A DNA stretch of 5,542 bases from NCBI GenBank assembly GCA_022793555.1, contig JAAWDB010000049.1, positions 1 through 5,542 of the forward strand, read 5' to 3'. This document shows, piece after piece, positions 1 through 5,425 of this stretch. The position numbers and the translations under genes are program-made. Every line of letters starts with the position of its first letter. Positions within the stretch are counted from its first letter, which is position 1. This DNA is from Bacilli bacterium. GTDB taxonomy: Bacteria; Bacillota_I; Bacilli_A; RF39; UBA660. The notes beneath the pieces were generated by a model. That model searched no databases. It was not told the origin of the DNA and saw only the letters and a program-made list of their open reading frames with translations.

Positions 1-969
1 AATGTATCCAGTGATGGCACTTGTGGCATAAGCGTAACGAACAATAAAGCCATATTTATAAGAATTTTGAAGCATCCACTGATAATCTTTTTCGGTTAGG
101 TTATCTATCAAAGTATTACTTCTTACATCAACTGCAAGTCCTGTTTCATGTTCTGAGTGTCTGGGTCTTGCGGAGTAAGTATCTGCTAAAAGTGCGCCAT
201 CTTTTATTGAATAATTGGTATATAATTTATTTTGATACTGTTTGGTTCGATAAGCACTAAATGGAATGATAATGACCTGATCTAGAAGAGCAGCACTTTC
301 TAGTTTTTCATAAGCTTCGGCGGCTTTTTTTCGTAGTTTCATTGAGGTATTAATACTTAAAGGGGTTAGGTCGTTTGGCATGTAATCTTCTGGTAAAGCT
401 CGATATTTATTTACTAATACCGTATAAGAATCAGGATTTTCAATCGTAGTAATGTCACTATAAAAGTTTTTATCTAAGCCAATATTGACTTTGGTAACAG
501 TTTCATTTACTGAAGTGTGGTGAGTATTTTGAAATTCTTTATAACGATTTATTTTATCTATGTCAAGATTACTTACTTTAATAAAATCACCTAAGTCTGT
601 ATAGTCTAAGATACTTAATTTTTGAATATTTTCATCGTTTAGATACTCAAAAATATTGTTAATTTCGTTGCTGGTATAATTTTTTTCTAAAAAAATGTTG
701 ACTAACTCACTCCAACTTGGTTTTTCGTGATAAGTAATTTCGTAATAGTTATCGAGGTATTTTTCTTGAAAATAAGGGGATGTTAACATGGCTTCAACGG
801 TTTGATTGTAATCTCTTTTTTTTATTTTTTCATAATAATTTTCTTCTTTCATTTGGGTTATCGCCTCTTTGGAATAGTTTATGATTGGTTTCTTTTTGTT
901 ATGAAAGGTAAGTAAAATTAGGATTAAAACAATTAAAATTATCAGAAATATGGAAATTAATTTTTTCAT
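1..969 (-). CDS. VanY-type D,D-carboxypeptidase (peptidase M15B), membrane-anchored, C-terminus cut by window edge
   Basis: Reading the minus strand from ATG at 969 gives 323 open codons running off the left edge. Residues 4-22 form a hydrophobic segment followed by lysines (HNKKK), which suggests a signal anchor with the enzyme outside the cell; there is no lipobox cysteine. Residues about 30-185 are a charged, mostly helical region I cannot assign. Residues about 195-323 match the M15B fold. The zinc motif SxHxxGxAxD is complete as S272, H274, G277, A279 and D281, and is followed by YGFIVRYA (near 308) and ITGY. The next family motif (EPWHxRYVG, holding the catalytic Glu and third zinc ligand) should lie just past the edge, so perhaps 30-40 residues are missing. 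Family members remove the terminal D-Ala from peptidoglycan stem peptides. The start is preceded by AGGTGA, 3 nt away. Nothing indicates a vancomycin-resistance cluster, so a housekeeping wall role is likelier. The family call is firm; the physiological role is inferred. Confidence 0.88.
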   Translation of the reverse strand, partial: MKKLISIFLIILIVLILILLTFHNKKKPIINYSKEAITQMKEENYYEKIKKRDYNQTVEAMLTSPYFQEKYLDNYYEITYHEKPSWSELVNIFLEKNYTSNEINNIFEYLNDENIQKLSILDYTDLGDFIKVSNLDIDKINRYKEFQNTHHTSVNETVTKVNIGLDKNFYSDITTIENPDSYTVLVNKYRALPEDYMPNDLTPLSINTSMKLRKKAAEAYEKLESAALLDQVIIIPFSAYRTKQYQNKLYTNYSIKDGALLADTYSARPRHSEHETGLAVDVRSNTLIDNLTEKDYQWMLQNSYKYGFIVRYAYATSAITGYI

Positions 970-1029
970 ATGTCACCTGTTTTAATCTATGAAATTGGGC
1001 TTGGAATGATTCATTTGCTAAAAAAAAGA

Positions 1030-1056
1030 TTTTTCTTAATCATATCAGAAGAAAAA
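1030..1056. repeat. 8-bp perfect inverted repeat in the divergent vanY-like/dacF intergenic region
   Basis: TTTTTCTT (1030-1037) and AAGAAAAA (1049-1056) are perfect inverted copies separated by 11 bases. The region drives genes outward in both directions, so a terminator role makes little sense. An operator is possible, but the arms are simple A/T-rich sequence and could arise by chance. Confidence 0.3.
1039..1047 (-). promoter_or_regulatory. Possible extended -10 promoter for the M15B peptidase gene
   Basis: Read on the minus strand, bases 1047-1039 are TGATATGAT. This fits an extended -10 (TGn plus a hexamer one base from TATAAT). No good -35 lies 16-18 bases further upstream, as is common for extended -10 promoters. 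Transcription would start near 1032 and leave a leader of about 60 nt. The element lies in the loop of the inverted repeat at 1030-1056. I found no convincing promoter for the divergent dacF gene in the same 116 bases. Confidence 0.3.
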
Positions 1057-1085
1057 GACTCATACTTTTTTAGTAGAGGTGGAGT

Positions 1086-2228
1086 ATGAAAAAAGTTTTA
1101 TTTAGTTTCATTTGTTTGTTTGCTTTTCTTCCTATATTTAATGCCGAAGAGGATTTGGCACCTAATAGTAAAAGTGCAATTTTAATTGAGGCAAGTACGG
1201 GTCAAATTTTATTTGAAAAAAATAGTGATGAACAATTAAAACCAGCATCTATGACCAAAATCATGAGTATGCTTTTAATTATGGAAGCAATTGATAGTGG
1301 CAAATTAAGTTTGGAAGATTCTGTAATGATTAGCAAAAATGCTTCAAGCATGGGGGGAAGTCAAATTTTTTTACAAGAAGGAGAAACGTATAAAGTCTCT
1401 GAGTTATTAAAAGGTATTGCGATTGCTAGTGGTAATGATGCGGTTATTGCCTTATCAGAAAAAGTTGGTGGAAGTGTTGATAATTTTGTGAAGATGATGA
1501 ATGATCGGGCGAAAAGTTTAGGTCTTACCAATACGCATTTTGTTAATCCTCATGGGCTTGATGCGGAAGATCACTATAGTAGTGCACGAGATATGAGTAT
1601 TATGGGACGAGAATTACTTAAACATGAAAAAATTTTAGAGTTTACCAGTATTTACGAGGATTATTTAAAGAAACCAGATGGTAGTAGTACTTGGCTTGTA
1701 AATACAAATAAATTGGTGCGTTTTTATAATGGAGCAGATGGTTTAAAAACTGGTTTTACTGAGGGTGCTGGGTATTGCGTGACAACGACCGCAAAGCGAA
1801 ATGATATGCGTATTTTATCGGTTGTAATGGGTGTTGAAACACCAGATAAACGAAGTAGCGATACGACGAATTTATTAAATTATGGCTTTAATACTTATCA
1901 AGTTCAATCGATTTTAAAAAAGGGTGATGTTTTAGGCTCTACAAAAGTTCTTGGGGGTAAAAAAGAAAACGTTGATGTAGTACTTTTAGAAGATATTACA
2001 GAGATTATTCAAGTTAATGAAGAGAATAAAACCTATACTCATGAAGTGAATATTAATGAAATTTCGGCACCAGTTCATTATGGAGATATTGTGGGTCAAG
2101 TAATTGTTTATGATCAAAATGGTAAAGAAGTTGCTAAAGAGGATATTACGGTAGCTGAAGATGTTGAAAAAGCAAGTATTTGGGATTTGTTTGGAAGAAA
2201 TTTAAGGTTTTTCACTTCCTTTGCTTAA
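1086..2228 (+). CDS. dacF: Serine-type D-alanyl-D-alanine carboxypeptidase, DacF/PBP5 family (peptidase S11)
   Basis: This 380-residue secreted penicillin-binding protein removes the terminal D-Ala from peptidoglycan pentapeptides and so limits cross-linking. All three active-site motifs are present: S55-M-T-K58 (nucleophile Ser and general base Lys), S115-G-N117 and K221-T-G223. Residues 1-20 are a signal peptide, with likely cleavage after FNA20. Residues about 275-355 fit the beta-rich PBP5 C-terminal domain. The last 18 residues, with spaced W, F, L and R, could be the amphipathic helix that holds these enzymes to the outer membrane face, though it is short. Length is close to Bacillus DacF. 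The start has an AGGTGG element 3 nt upstream. It is divergent from a second carboxypeptidase of unrelated mechanism and ends in the bidirectional terminator. In Bacillus, dacF sits directly upstream of spoIIAA; here two genes intervene. DacA/DacB paralogues cannot be excluded by sequence alone; the dacF symbol rests partly on this context. Confidence 0.93.
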   Translation: MKKVLFSFICLFAFLPIFNAEEDLAPNSKSAILIEASTGQILFEKNSDEQLKPASMTKIMSMLLIMEAIDSGKLSLEDSVMISKNASSMGGSQIFLQEGETYKVSELLKGIAIASGNDAVIALSEKVGGSVDNFVKMMNDRAKSLGLTNTHFVNPHGLDAEDHYSSARDMSIMGRELLKHEKILEFTSIYEDYLKKPDGSSTWLVNTNKLVRFYNGADGLKTGFTEGAGYCVTTTAKRNDMRILSVVMGVETPDKRSSDTTNLLNYGFNTYQVQSILKKGDVLGSTKVLGGKKENVDVVLLEDITEIIQVNEENKTYTHEVNINEISAPVHYGDIVGQVIVYDQNGKEVAKEDITVAEDVEKASIWDLFGRNLRFFTSFA

Positions 2229-2239
2229 TTATGATGATA

Positions 2240-2273
2240 AAAAAAATAGTCTATCTTTTCGGACTATTTTTTT
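2240..2273. terminator. Bidirectional intrinsic terminator between dacF and the convergent small gene
   Basis: A 12-bp perfect stem pairs 2240-2251 with 2262-2273 around a 10-base loop. Its core is TAGTC/GACTA, flanked by A-runs on the left and T-runs on the right. On the plus strand seven T (2267-2273) end the dacF transcript; on the minus strand the eight A at 2239-2246 become a U-run for the convergent gene. The minus-strand stop codon (2253-2251) and the last codons of that gene lie inside the hairpin. Confidence 0.85.
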
Positions 2274-2598
2274 GTTGTCTTAATGTTTCTATTGCTTGCA
2301 TGTTATTTGCATAGTTTTGATTTTTATCCATATCTTGAAAATCAATGTTGGCAAGATTTCCATAGATGGAAGCTGCTGCATTCATTATAATAATAGGATC
2401 TTTTAAAGCAAGTAATTGATGCGAAACTAAATTTGCTGTAACCATTGCTAATTCATTGTTTGTATAATCTGATAATAGATCGATTTCTTGTTCTGTTAAT
2501 TTATTTCCTACAAGAAGACGAGTTACACAACTAAGAACTGCTGAGCTTGTTAGTTTTTGCATCATTTCTGGAGTCATTTCCATTAGGTTCTCATTCAT
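2251..2598 (-). CDS. Small hypothetical protein (115 aa), soluble, probably helical
   Basis: I do not recognise a family. From ATG at 2598 the product has 115 residues, starting MNENLMEMTPEMMQKL and ending in basic, polar KNSPKR. There is no signal peptide; the most hydrophobic stretch (about residues 66-82, DPIIIMNAAASIYGNLA) is weak for a membrane helix, so a cytosolic helical protein is likely. A longer in-frame reading begins with GTG at 2637, but that GTG lies inside the extended -10 element, upstream of the expected transcript start. ATG 2598 has an AAAGGA Shine-Dalgarno (2614-2609) 10 nt away. The gene has its own strong promoter and terminator, so it is monocistronic, convergent with dacF and divergent from the LCP gene. 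These dedicated signals support a real gene despite the lack of a recognised homologue. Confidence 0.72.
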   Translation of the reverse strand: MNENLMEMTPEMMQKLTSSAVLSCVTRLLVGNKLTEQEIDLLSDYTNNELAMVTANLVSHQLLALKDPIIIMNAAASIYGNLANIDFQDMDKNQNYANNMQAIETLRQQKNSPKR

Positions 2599-2627
2599 TT
2601 TCTTTTTTTCCTTTCTACTATAGATAG

Positions 2628-2656
2628 AGTATAACACTATATTTACCCTTTGTCAT
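2628..2656 (-). promoter_or_regulatory. Strong sigma-A-type extended -10 promoter of the 115-aa gene
   Basis: On the minus strand the -35 is ATGACA (2656-2651, five of six to TTGACA). A spacer of exactly 17 follows, then the -10 TATACT (2633-2628, five of six), preceded by TGT to form an extended -10. Transcription should start near 2621 and leave a leader of about 23 nt containing the AAAGGA ribosome binding site. This is the best promoter match in the window. Confidence 0.75.
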
Positions 2657-2718
2657 TTTACTTTACTCTTTTCTTGTCAAGTTTTGGTGAATTTATTTTA
2701 TTCTAAGAAGCAATTTAG

Positions 2719-2724
2719 TATAAT
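2719..2724 (+). promoter_or_regulatory. Perfect TATAAT -10 for the LCP gene
   Basis: TATAAT at 2719-2724 is a perfect -10, but the -35 region is poor (TTTATT at 2697-2702 with a 16-base spacer is the best I see). Transcription would begin near 2731. That makes the upstream GTG at 2735 almost leaderless and leaves a 13-nt leader with AGGTGA for the GTG at 2744. An activator may be needed given the weak -35. Confidence 0.5.
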
Positions 2725-2732
2725 TTAGGGGA

Positions 2733-2738
2733 AGGTGA
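2733..2738 (+). promoter_or_regulatory. Shine-Dalgarno AGGTGA deciding the LCP start
   Basis: AGGTGA at 2733-2738 is followed by 5 bases and then GTG at 2744. The same hexamer with the same 5-base spacing precedes the sigma factor ATG at 4659. The alternative GTG at 2735 is part of the hexamer itself, so the shorter start is preferred. Confidence 0.65.
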
Positions 2739-2743
2739 AAACA

Positions 2744-4198
2744 GTGTCCAAACAAGTAAAAAAGAAAATTAAGAAAGCGGTTATTTTTCAGTTTATTTTT
2801 TTAATTTTTGCAATTTTAAGTGGAGTTTGTTTTTATTTAGTTTATCAAATTGGTATTTTGCCTTTTAAATATTTAATAGGTTTGTTTTTGATTTTTTTAC
2901 TTGTTAATTTTGTTTTATATCGATTAATTGTAAGTAAGATTTGGCATAAGCGAATGTTTGGATTTATTTTTTGTATATTGTTTTCTTGTATAATGGGAAT
3001 AGGTATATTTTATGAATCCGTTACTCTTGATTTTTTTAAAGATGCTTTTCAACATCGAGAAAAGATCGAAAATTATCAAGTTTTGGTATTAAATGATAGT
3101 AATTATGGAAGTTTAAAAGAGTTTAAAAATGGTAAAATTGGCGTTCCCAAAACTAATTTTTCAGAAGGAGCAAAACTATTACAATCAGAAATTAAGAGTC
3201 GAACAAGTTTAACTTTACAAGAAAGTGATAATTCTACTTTGGTTGAATCTTTGTTAAATAAAAATTTACGTGTTATTGTAATGGAAGAATCCCAACGTAA
3301 TTTGTTTAGTGAAATGAATGATGATTTTAAAAATAAAGTAAAGGTTTTAGAAACGATTTCGATTAAAGTAGAAAATAAAATAAAGAAAAAGGATACTAAG
3401 ATTACCAAAGAACCATTTTCAGTTTATGTTTCTGGGACTGACGATTATGGAGCAATTAATGAAATGACGCGAAGTGATGTGAATATGGTCATTACGGTTA
3501 ATCCAAATACACATCAAATTTTATTAACCAGTATACCAAGAGATTATTATGTTTCATTAGAAGGAATGCATGATGCAAAAGATAAACTTACGCATGCCAG
3601 TCTTTATGGAATAGATACTTCTGTGAAAACATTAGAGAAATTACTCGATACTTCAATTGATTATTATTTAAAAATTAATTTTTCTTCTTTAGTGAATTTA
3701 GTGGAAGCGGTAGATGGTATAGAGATCAATAATGAAAAAGAATTTACTGCTCATTATTATGACGAACCAGTAAAAGAATGGGTTACTTATCATTTTCCAG
3801 AAGGATTAAATCATTTAAATGGAAAGCAAGCGTTGGCTTTTTCTAGAGAACGAAAAAGTTTTGTGTTAGGTGATCGTGCGAGGGCATTACATCAACAACA
3901 AGTGTTATCAGCTTTAATAAAAAAAGTAGCAAGTCCTGCCATCTTAAAAAATTATACAATGATTTTAAATGCTTTAGATGGTAGTTTTGATACGAATTTT
4001 ACTTTTGATGAAATTATGTCTTTTTTACAAAAACAAATTGATACTGGTGCTGATTGGAATATTAGTAGTGAAGTTTTGGAAGGAACAGATGGAAATAAAT
4101 ACGTTTATTCGATGTCTGGGGTAACTACATATGTTATGATTCCTAATGAAGATAGCGTTAAATCTGCGCAAGAAAGTATAAAAAATCTTTTATCATAG
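2744..4198 (+). CDS. LytR-CpsA-Psr (LCP) family protein with three TM helices and CpsA-type accessory domain
   Basis: LCP enzymes transfer glycopolymers (teichoic acid or capsule) from lipid carriers onto peptidoglycan outside the cell. From GTG 2744 the protein has 484 residues. A lysine-rich cytoplasmic start is followed by three hydrophobic helices (about 13-35, 40-63 and 70-90). An extracytoplasmic region at about 105-212 sits where CpsA proteins carry their accessory domain. The LCP domain at about 222-395 shows SGTDD (D233, D234), R243-S-D245, SIPRD (R266, D267), FSRER (R368, R370) and GDRAR with Q384, the acidic and arginine residues that bind the pyrophosphate lipid and metal. The tail to 484 is unassigned. 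An alternative GTG at 2735 adds three residues but lies inside the Shine-Dalgarno. Its own promoter and terminator make it monocistronic. The three-TM layout resembles streptococcal CpsA rather than single-TM TagU/LytR types; its polymer substrate cannot be told, and no capsule genes are visible. Confidence 0.92.
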   Translation: MSKQVKKKIKKAVIFQFIFLIFAILSGVCFYLVYQIGILPFKYLIGLFLIFLLVNFVLYRLIVSKIWHKRMFGFIFCILFSCIMGIGIFYESVTLDFFKDAFQHREKIENYQVLVLNDSNYGSLKEFKNGKIGVPKTNFSEGAKLLQSEIKSRTSLTLQESDNSTLVESLLNKNLRVIVMEESQRNLFSEMNDDFKNKVKVLETISIKVENKIKKKDTKITKEPFSVYVSGTDDYGAINEMTRSDVNMVITVNPNTHQILLTSIPRDYYVSLEGMHDAKDKLTHASLYGIDTSVKTLEKLLDTSIDYYLKINFSSLVNLVEAVDGIEINNEKEFTAHYYDEPVKEWVTYHFPEGLNHLNGKQALAFSRERKSFVLGDRARALHQQQVLSALIKKVASPAILKNYTMILNALDGSFDTNFTFDEIMSFLQKQIDTGADWNISSEVLEGTDGNKYVYSMSGVTTYVMIPNEDSVKSAQESIKNLLS

Positions 4199-4204
4199 TC
4201 TTTT

Positions 4205-4230
4205 AAGTCAAGTATTTCTTGGCTTTTTTT
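4205..4230 (+). terminator. Intrinsic terminator after the LCP gene
   Basis: AAGTCAAG (4205-4212) pairs with CTTGGCTT (4218-4225), eight pairs including one G-U, around a TATTT loop. The T-run continues to 4230. It begins 7 bases after the LCP stop and separates that gene from the STAS-sigma unit. Confidence 0.82.
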
Positions 4231-4243
4231 ATGTAGTTTTATC

Positions 4244-4271
4244 TTGTTTTGTCGAATATGTTTAATATTAT
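4244..4271 (+). promoter_or_regulatory. Candidate promoter for the STAS-sigma operon
   Basis: TTGTTT (4244-4249), a 16-base spacer and TATTAT (4266-4271, five of six) give a moderate sigma-A-like promoter starting near 4278. In the same stretch GTCGAATAT (4251-4259) fits the sigma-H -10 pattern RnnGAATWW, which drives spoIIA in Bacillus. The matching -35 is poor and mis-spaced, so that reading is only a suggestion. Confidence 0.33.
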
Positions 4272-4297
4272 CAAAATTTGATCTATATTTTTATTGT

Positions 4298-4303
4298 AAG
4301 GAG
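4298..4303 (+). promoter_or_regulatory. AAGGAG ribosome binding site with unusually long spacing
   Basis: AAGGAG at 4298-4303 is a strong Shine-Dalgarno but lies 13 bases from the first ATG (4317). No closer ATG, GTG or TTG exists in frame, and the next in-frame ATG (4326) is further away. The spacing may lower translation of the STAS protein. Confidence 0.5.
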
Positions 4304-4316
4304 CAAATAAAAAATC

Positions 4317-4649
4317 ATGTTATATATGGACTTAGAATATCGTAAGGGTGTTTTGTTTGTAAGACTTGATGGAAATTTGACTAGGAAAAATACTTATAAA
4401 TTGAATAATTATTTAACTCCTGTTTTATTAAAGCATCGAATTAAATTTTTAGTATATAATTTGTTTTCTGTTATAAAGGTTGATGAATCGGGAATTGATT
4501 CACTTCTTCGTACAAAACATGCTATAAAAAGTAATCATGGCTCAATTTACTTATGTGAAGTACCAGATCATTTGAAAAAGGAAGTAAAACGTTTACGGAT
4601 TAAGGAAACGGATACAGAATTATCAGCTTTAGATATTTTAAAGGTTTAG
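4317..4649 (+). CDS. SpoIIAA/RsbV-type anti-sigma factor antagonist (STAS domain)
   Basis: This 110-residue single STAS domain starts with a beta strand/loop pattern typical of SpoIIAA (MDLEYRKGVLFVRLDGNLT). Its phosphorylation loop is D56-E-S58-G59, with Ser58 at the same residue number I recall for Bacillus SpoIIAA. In the known switch the unphosphorylated protein binds the anti-sigma kinase (SpoIIAB or RsbW) and frees the sigma factor; the kinase inactivates it by phosphorylating that serine. The conserved DxSG suggests it is still a kinase substrate. The sigma factor gene follows at once, and the stop codon is part of that gene's ribosome binding site, so the two are co-translated. No kinase gene lies between or near them. 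It could be RsbV-like rather than SpoIIAA; the sigma partner and nearby dacF favour SpoIIAA. The ATG at 4317 is kept although its Shine-Dalgarno is 13 nt away. Confidence 0.87.
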   Translation: MLYMDLEYRKGVLFVRLDGNLTRKNTYKLNNYLTPVLLKHRIKFLVYNLFSVIKVDESGIDSLLRTKHAIKSNHGSIYLCEVPDHLKKEVKRLRIKETDTELSALDILKV

Positions 4650-4653
4650 GTGA
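4648..4653 (+). promoter_or_regulatory. AGGTGA ribosome binding site overlapping the STAS stop codon
   Basis: The A and G of the TAG stop (4647-4649) are the first two bases of AGGTGA, which sits 5 bases before ATG 4659. Ribosomes ending on the STAS gene are placed at the sigma start, a layout that usually couples translation and fixes the ratio of the two proteins. Confidence 0.72.
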
Positions 4654-4658
4654 TATAC

Positions 4659-5318
4659 ATGGAATCAGATATTGTTAAATTAAATGAATGGTTAATTTTT
4701 AAAGTTGCTAAATGTTTTTATAATGCAGATTTAGAAGATTTATATCAAGCAGGAGCACTCGGTATTGTTAAAGCTTATCAAAATTATCATAATAATGGAA
4801 CAACAAAATTTTCTACGTATGCTTATGATTATGTCTATGGAGAAATGTATCAAATGGTTTATCGAAATCAAAGCATAAAACTAAGTAAAGATATTTTGAA
4901 AACATTTCAAAAAATTGAAATTACTCGTAGTTCGTTAGCACAAAAGCTTGGAAAGGTTCCATCTAATGATGAAATTGCTCAATTTTTAGAAATGGATCCT
5001 GTTGTCGTTGGACAAATTGTGGAAGCAGGTACGCGAATTATGGTTAGTATGGATGCTTCAAGTACGGAAGAACGTAGTTATTATGAAACTGTAGCAGAAC
5101 CAGAAAAAGTAAGTTTAGATGAAACTTTGACTTTAAAGGAATGTATGAATCAAACGTTAAGTCCAGATGAGAAAAAAATTATTACTTATCGCTATTTTGG
5201 AGATATGACGCAAAGTGAAACTGCTAAAGCGTTAAATATGACACAAGTTATGGTTTCACGATATGAGAAAAGAAGTTTGCAAAAGATGCATTCTTATTAT
5301 GGAGAATATGTTGCTTAA
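4659..5318 (+). CDS. Sigma-70 family factor of the sigma-F/G/B group
   Basis: From ATG 4659 the product has 219 residues. Region 2 covers about 8-72, with DLEDLYQAGALGIVKAY (core binding) and KFSTYAYDYVYGEM (-10 melting and recognition). Region 3 lies at about 80-125 (SLAQKLGKVPSNDEIAQFL), and region 4 at about 160-215, with LSPDEKKIITYRYFGDMTQSE and the helix-turn-helix end TQVMVSRYEKR. The last segment closely resembles SQVQVSRLEKK of Bacillus sigma-F and is typical of sigma-F, G and B. It is about 35 residues shorter than Bacillus sigma-F, mainly at the N-terminus, where it begins almost directly at region 2.1. The GTG at 4650 would add three residues but lies inside the Shine-Dalgarno. 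Coupling to the STAS gene indicates partner-switch control. Sigma-F is the best guess given the SpoIIAA-like partner and dacF upstream; a sigma-B-like stress factor is the alternative, and the regulon is unknown. Confidence 0.88.
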   Translation: MESDIVKLNEWLIFKVAKCFYNADLEDLYQAGALGIVKAYQNYHNNGTTKFSTYAYDYVYGEMYQMVYRNQSIKLSKDILKTFQKIEITRSSLAQKLGKVPSNDEIAQFLEMDPVVVGQIVEAGTRIMVSMDASSTEERSYYETVAEPEKVSLDETLTLKECMNQTLSPDEKKIITYRYFGDMTQSETAKALNMTQVMVSRYEKRSLQKMHSYYGEYVA

Positions 5319-5345
5319 AACAAAGGAGAAATCTTTTGTTTTTTT
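5317..5345 (+). terminator. Intrinsic terminator overlapping the sigma factor stop codon
   Basis: Bases 5317-5327 pair with 5332-5342 (11 pairs, one G-U) around a GAAA tetraloop, followed by T to 5345. The stem uses the last two bases of the TAA stop. It closes the STAS-sigma operon, so the gene at 5487 needs its own promoter. Confidence 0.8.
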
Positions 5346-5360
5346 ATAGATATTAAAATA

Positions 5361-5425
5361 GTGTTATAAAAACTTATAAATAACTAGTAAAAAAATAGAA
5401 ATAATGGTAGAATTGGTGTTATAAA
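5361..5425 (+). promoter_or_regulatory. Two copies of GTGTTATAAA: possible tandem extended -10 promoters for the downstream gene
   Basis: GTGTTATAAA occurs at 5361-5370 and again at 5416-5425. Each reads as an extended -10 (TGT plus TATAAA). Neither has a clear -35. The second would start transcription near 5432, giving a leader of about 55 nt. TTGACT at 5447-5452 resembles a -35 but has no -10 at the right distance. The rest of the 168-base gap shows nothing else I can name. Confidence 0.38.

Noticed and set aside
1..969. Vancomycin-resistance vanY gene
   Set aside because: The enzyme family is the same, but no vanRSHAX genes are visible and M15B carboxypeptidases are common housekeeping wall enzymes.
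1021..1085. Sigma-F/G-type promoter for dacF
   Set aside because: Only fragments such as CATACT were seen; no pair of boxes with acceptable spacing could be built.
2674..2680. Perfect TTGACA on the minus strand (2680-2675) and TTGTCA on the plus strand as -35 boxes
   Set aside because: No -10 hexamer lies 16-18 bases downstream in either direction. The short CTTGTCAAG palindrome is explained by chance in AT-rich sequence.
3103..3408. 101-codon open frame on the minus strand
   Set aside because: It lies wholly inside the LCP gene, has no ribosome binding site or promoter of its own, and its translation is a low-complexity F/L/S/K mixture expected from the complement of AT-rich coding DNA.
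5319..5340. AAAGGAGAA after the sigma factor as a ribosome binding site for another small gene
   Set aside because: It forms the left arm and loop of the terminator hairpin, and no start codon with an open frame follows at a usable distance.
5404..5424. Small open frame from ATG 5404
   Set aside because: It ends after six codons, lacks a Shine-Dalgarno and overlaps a likely promoter.
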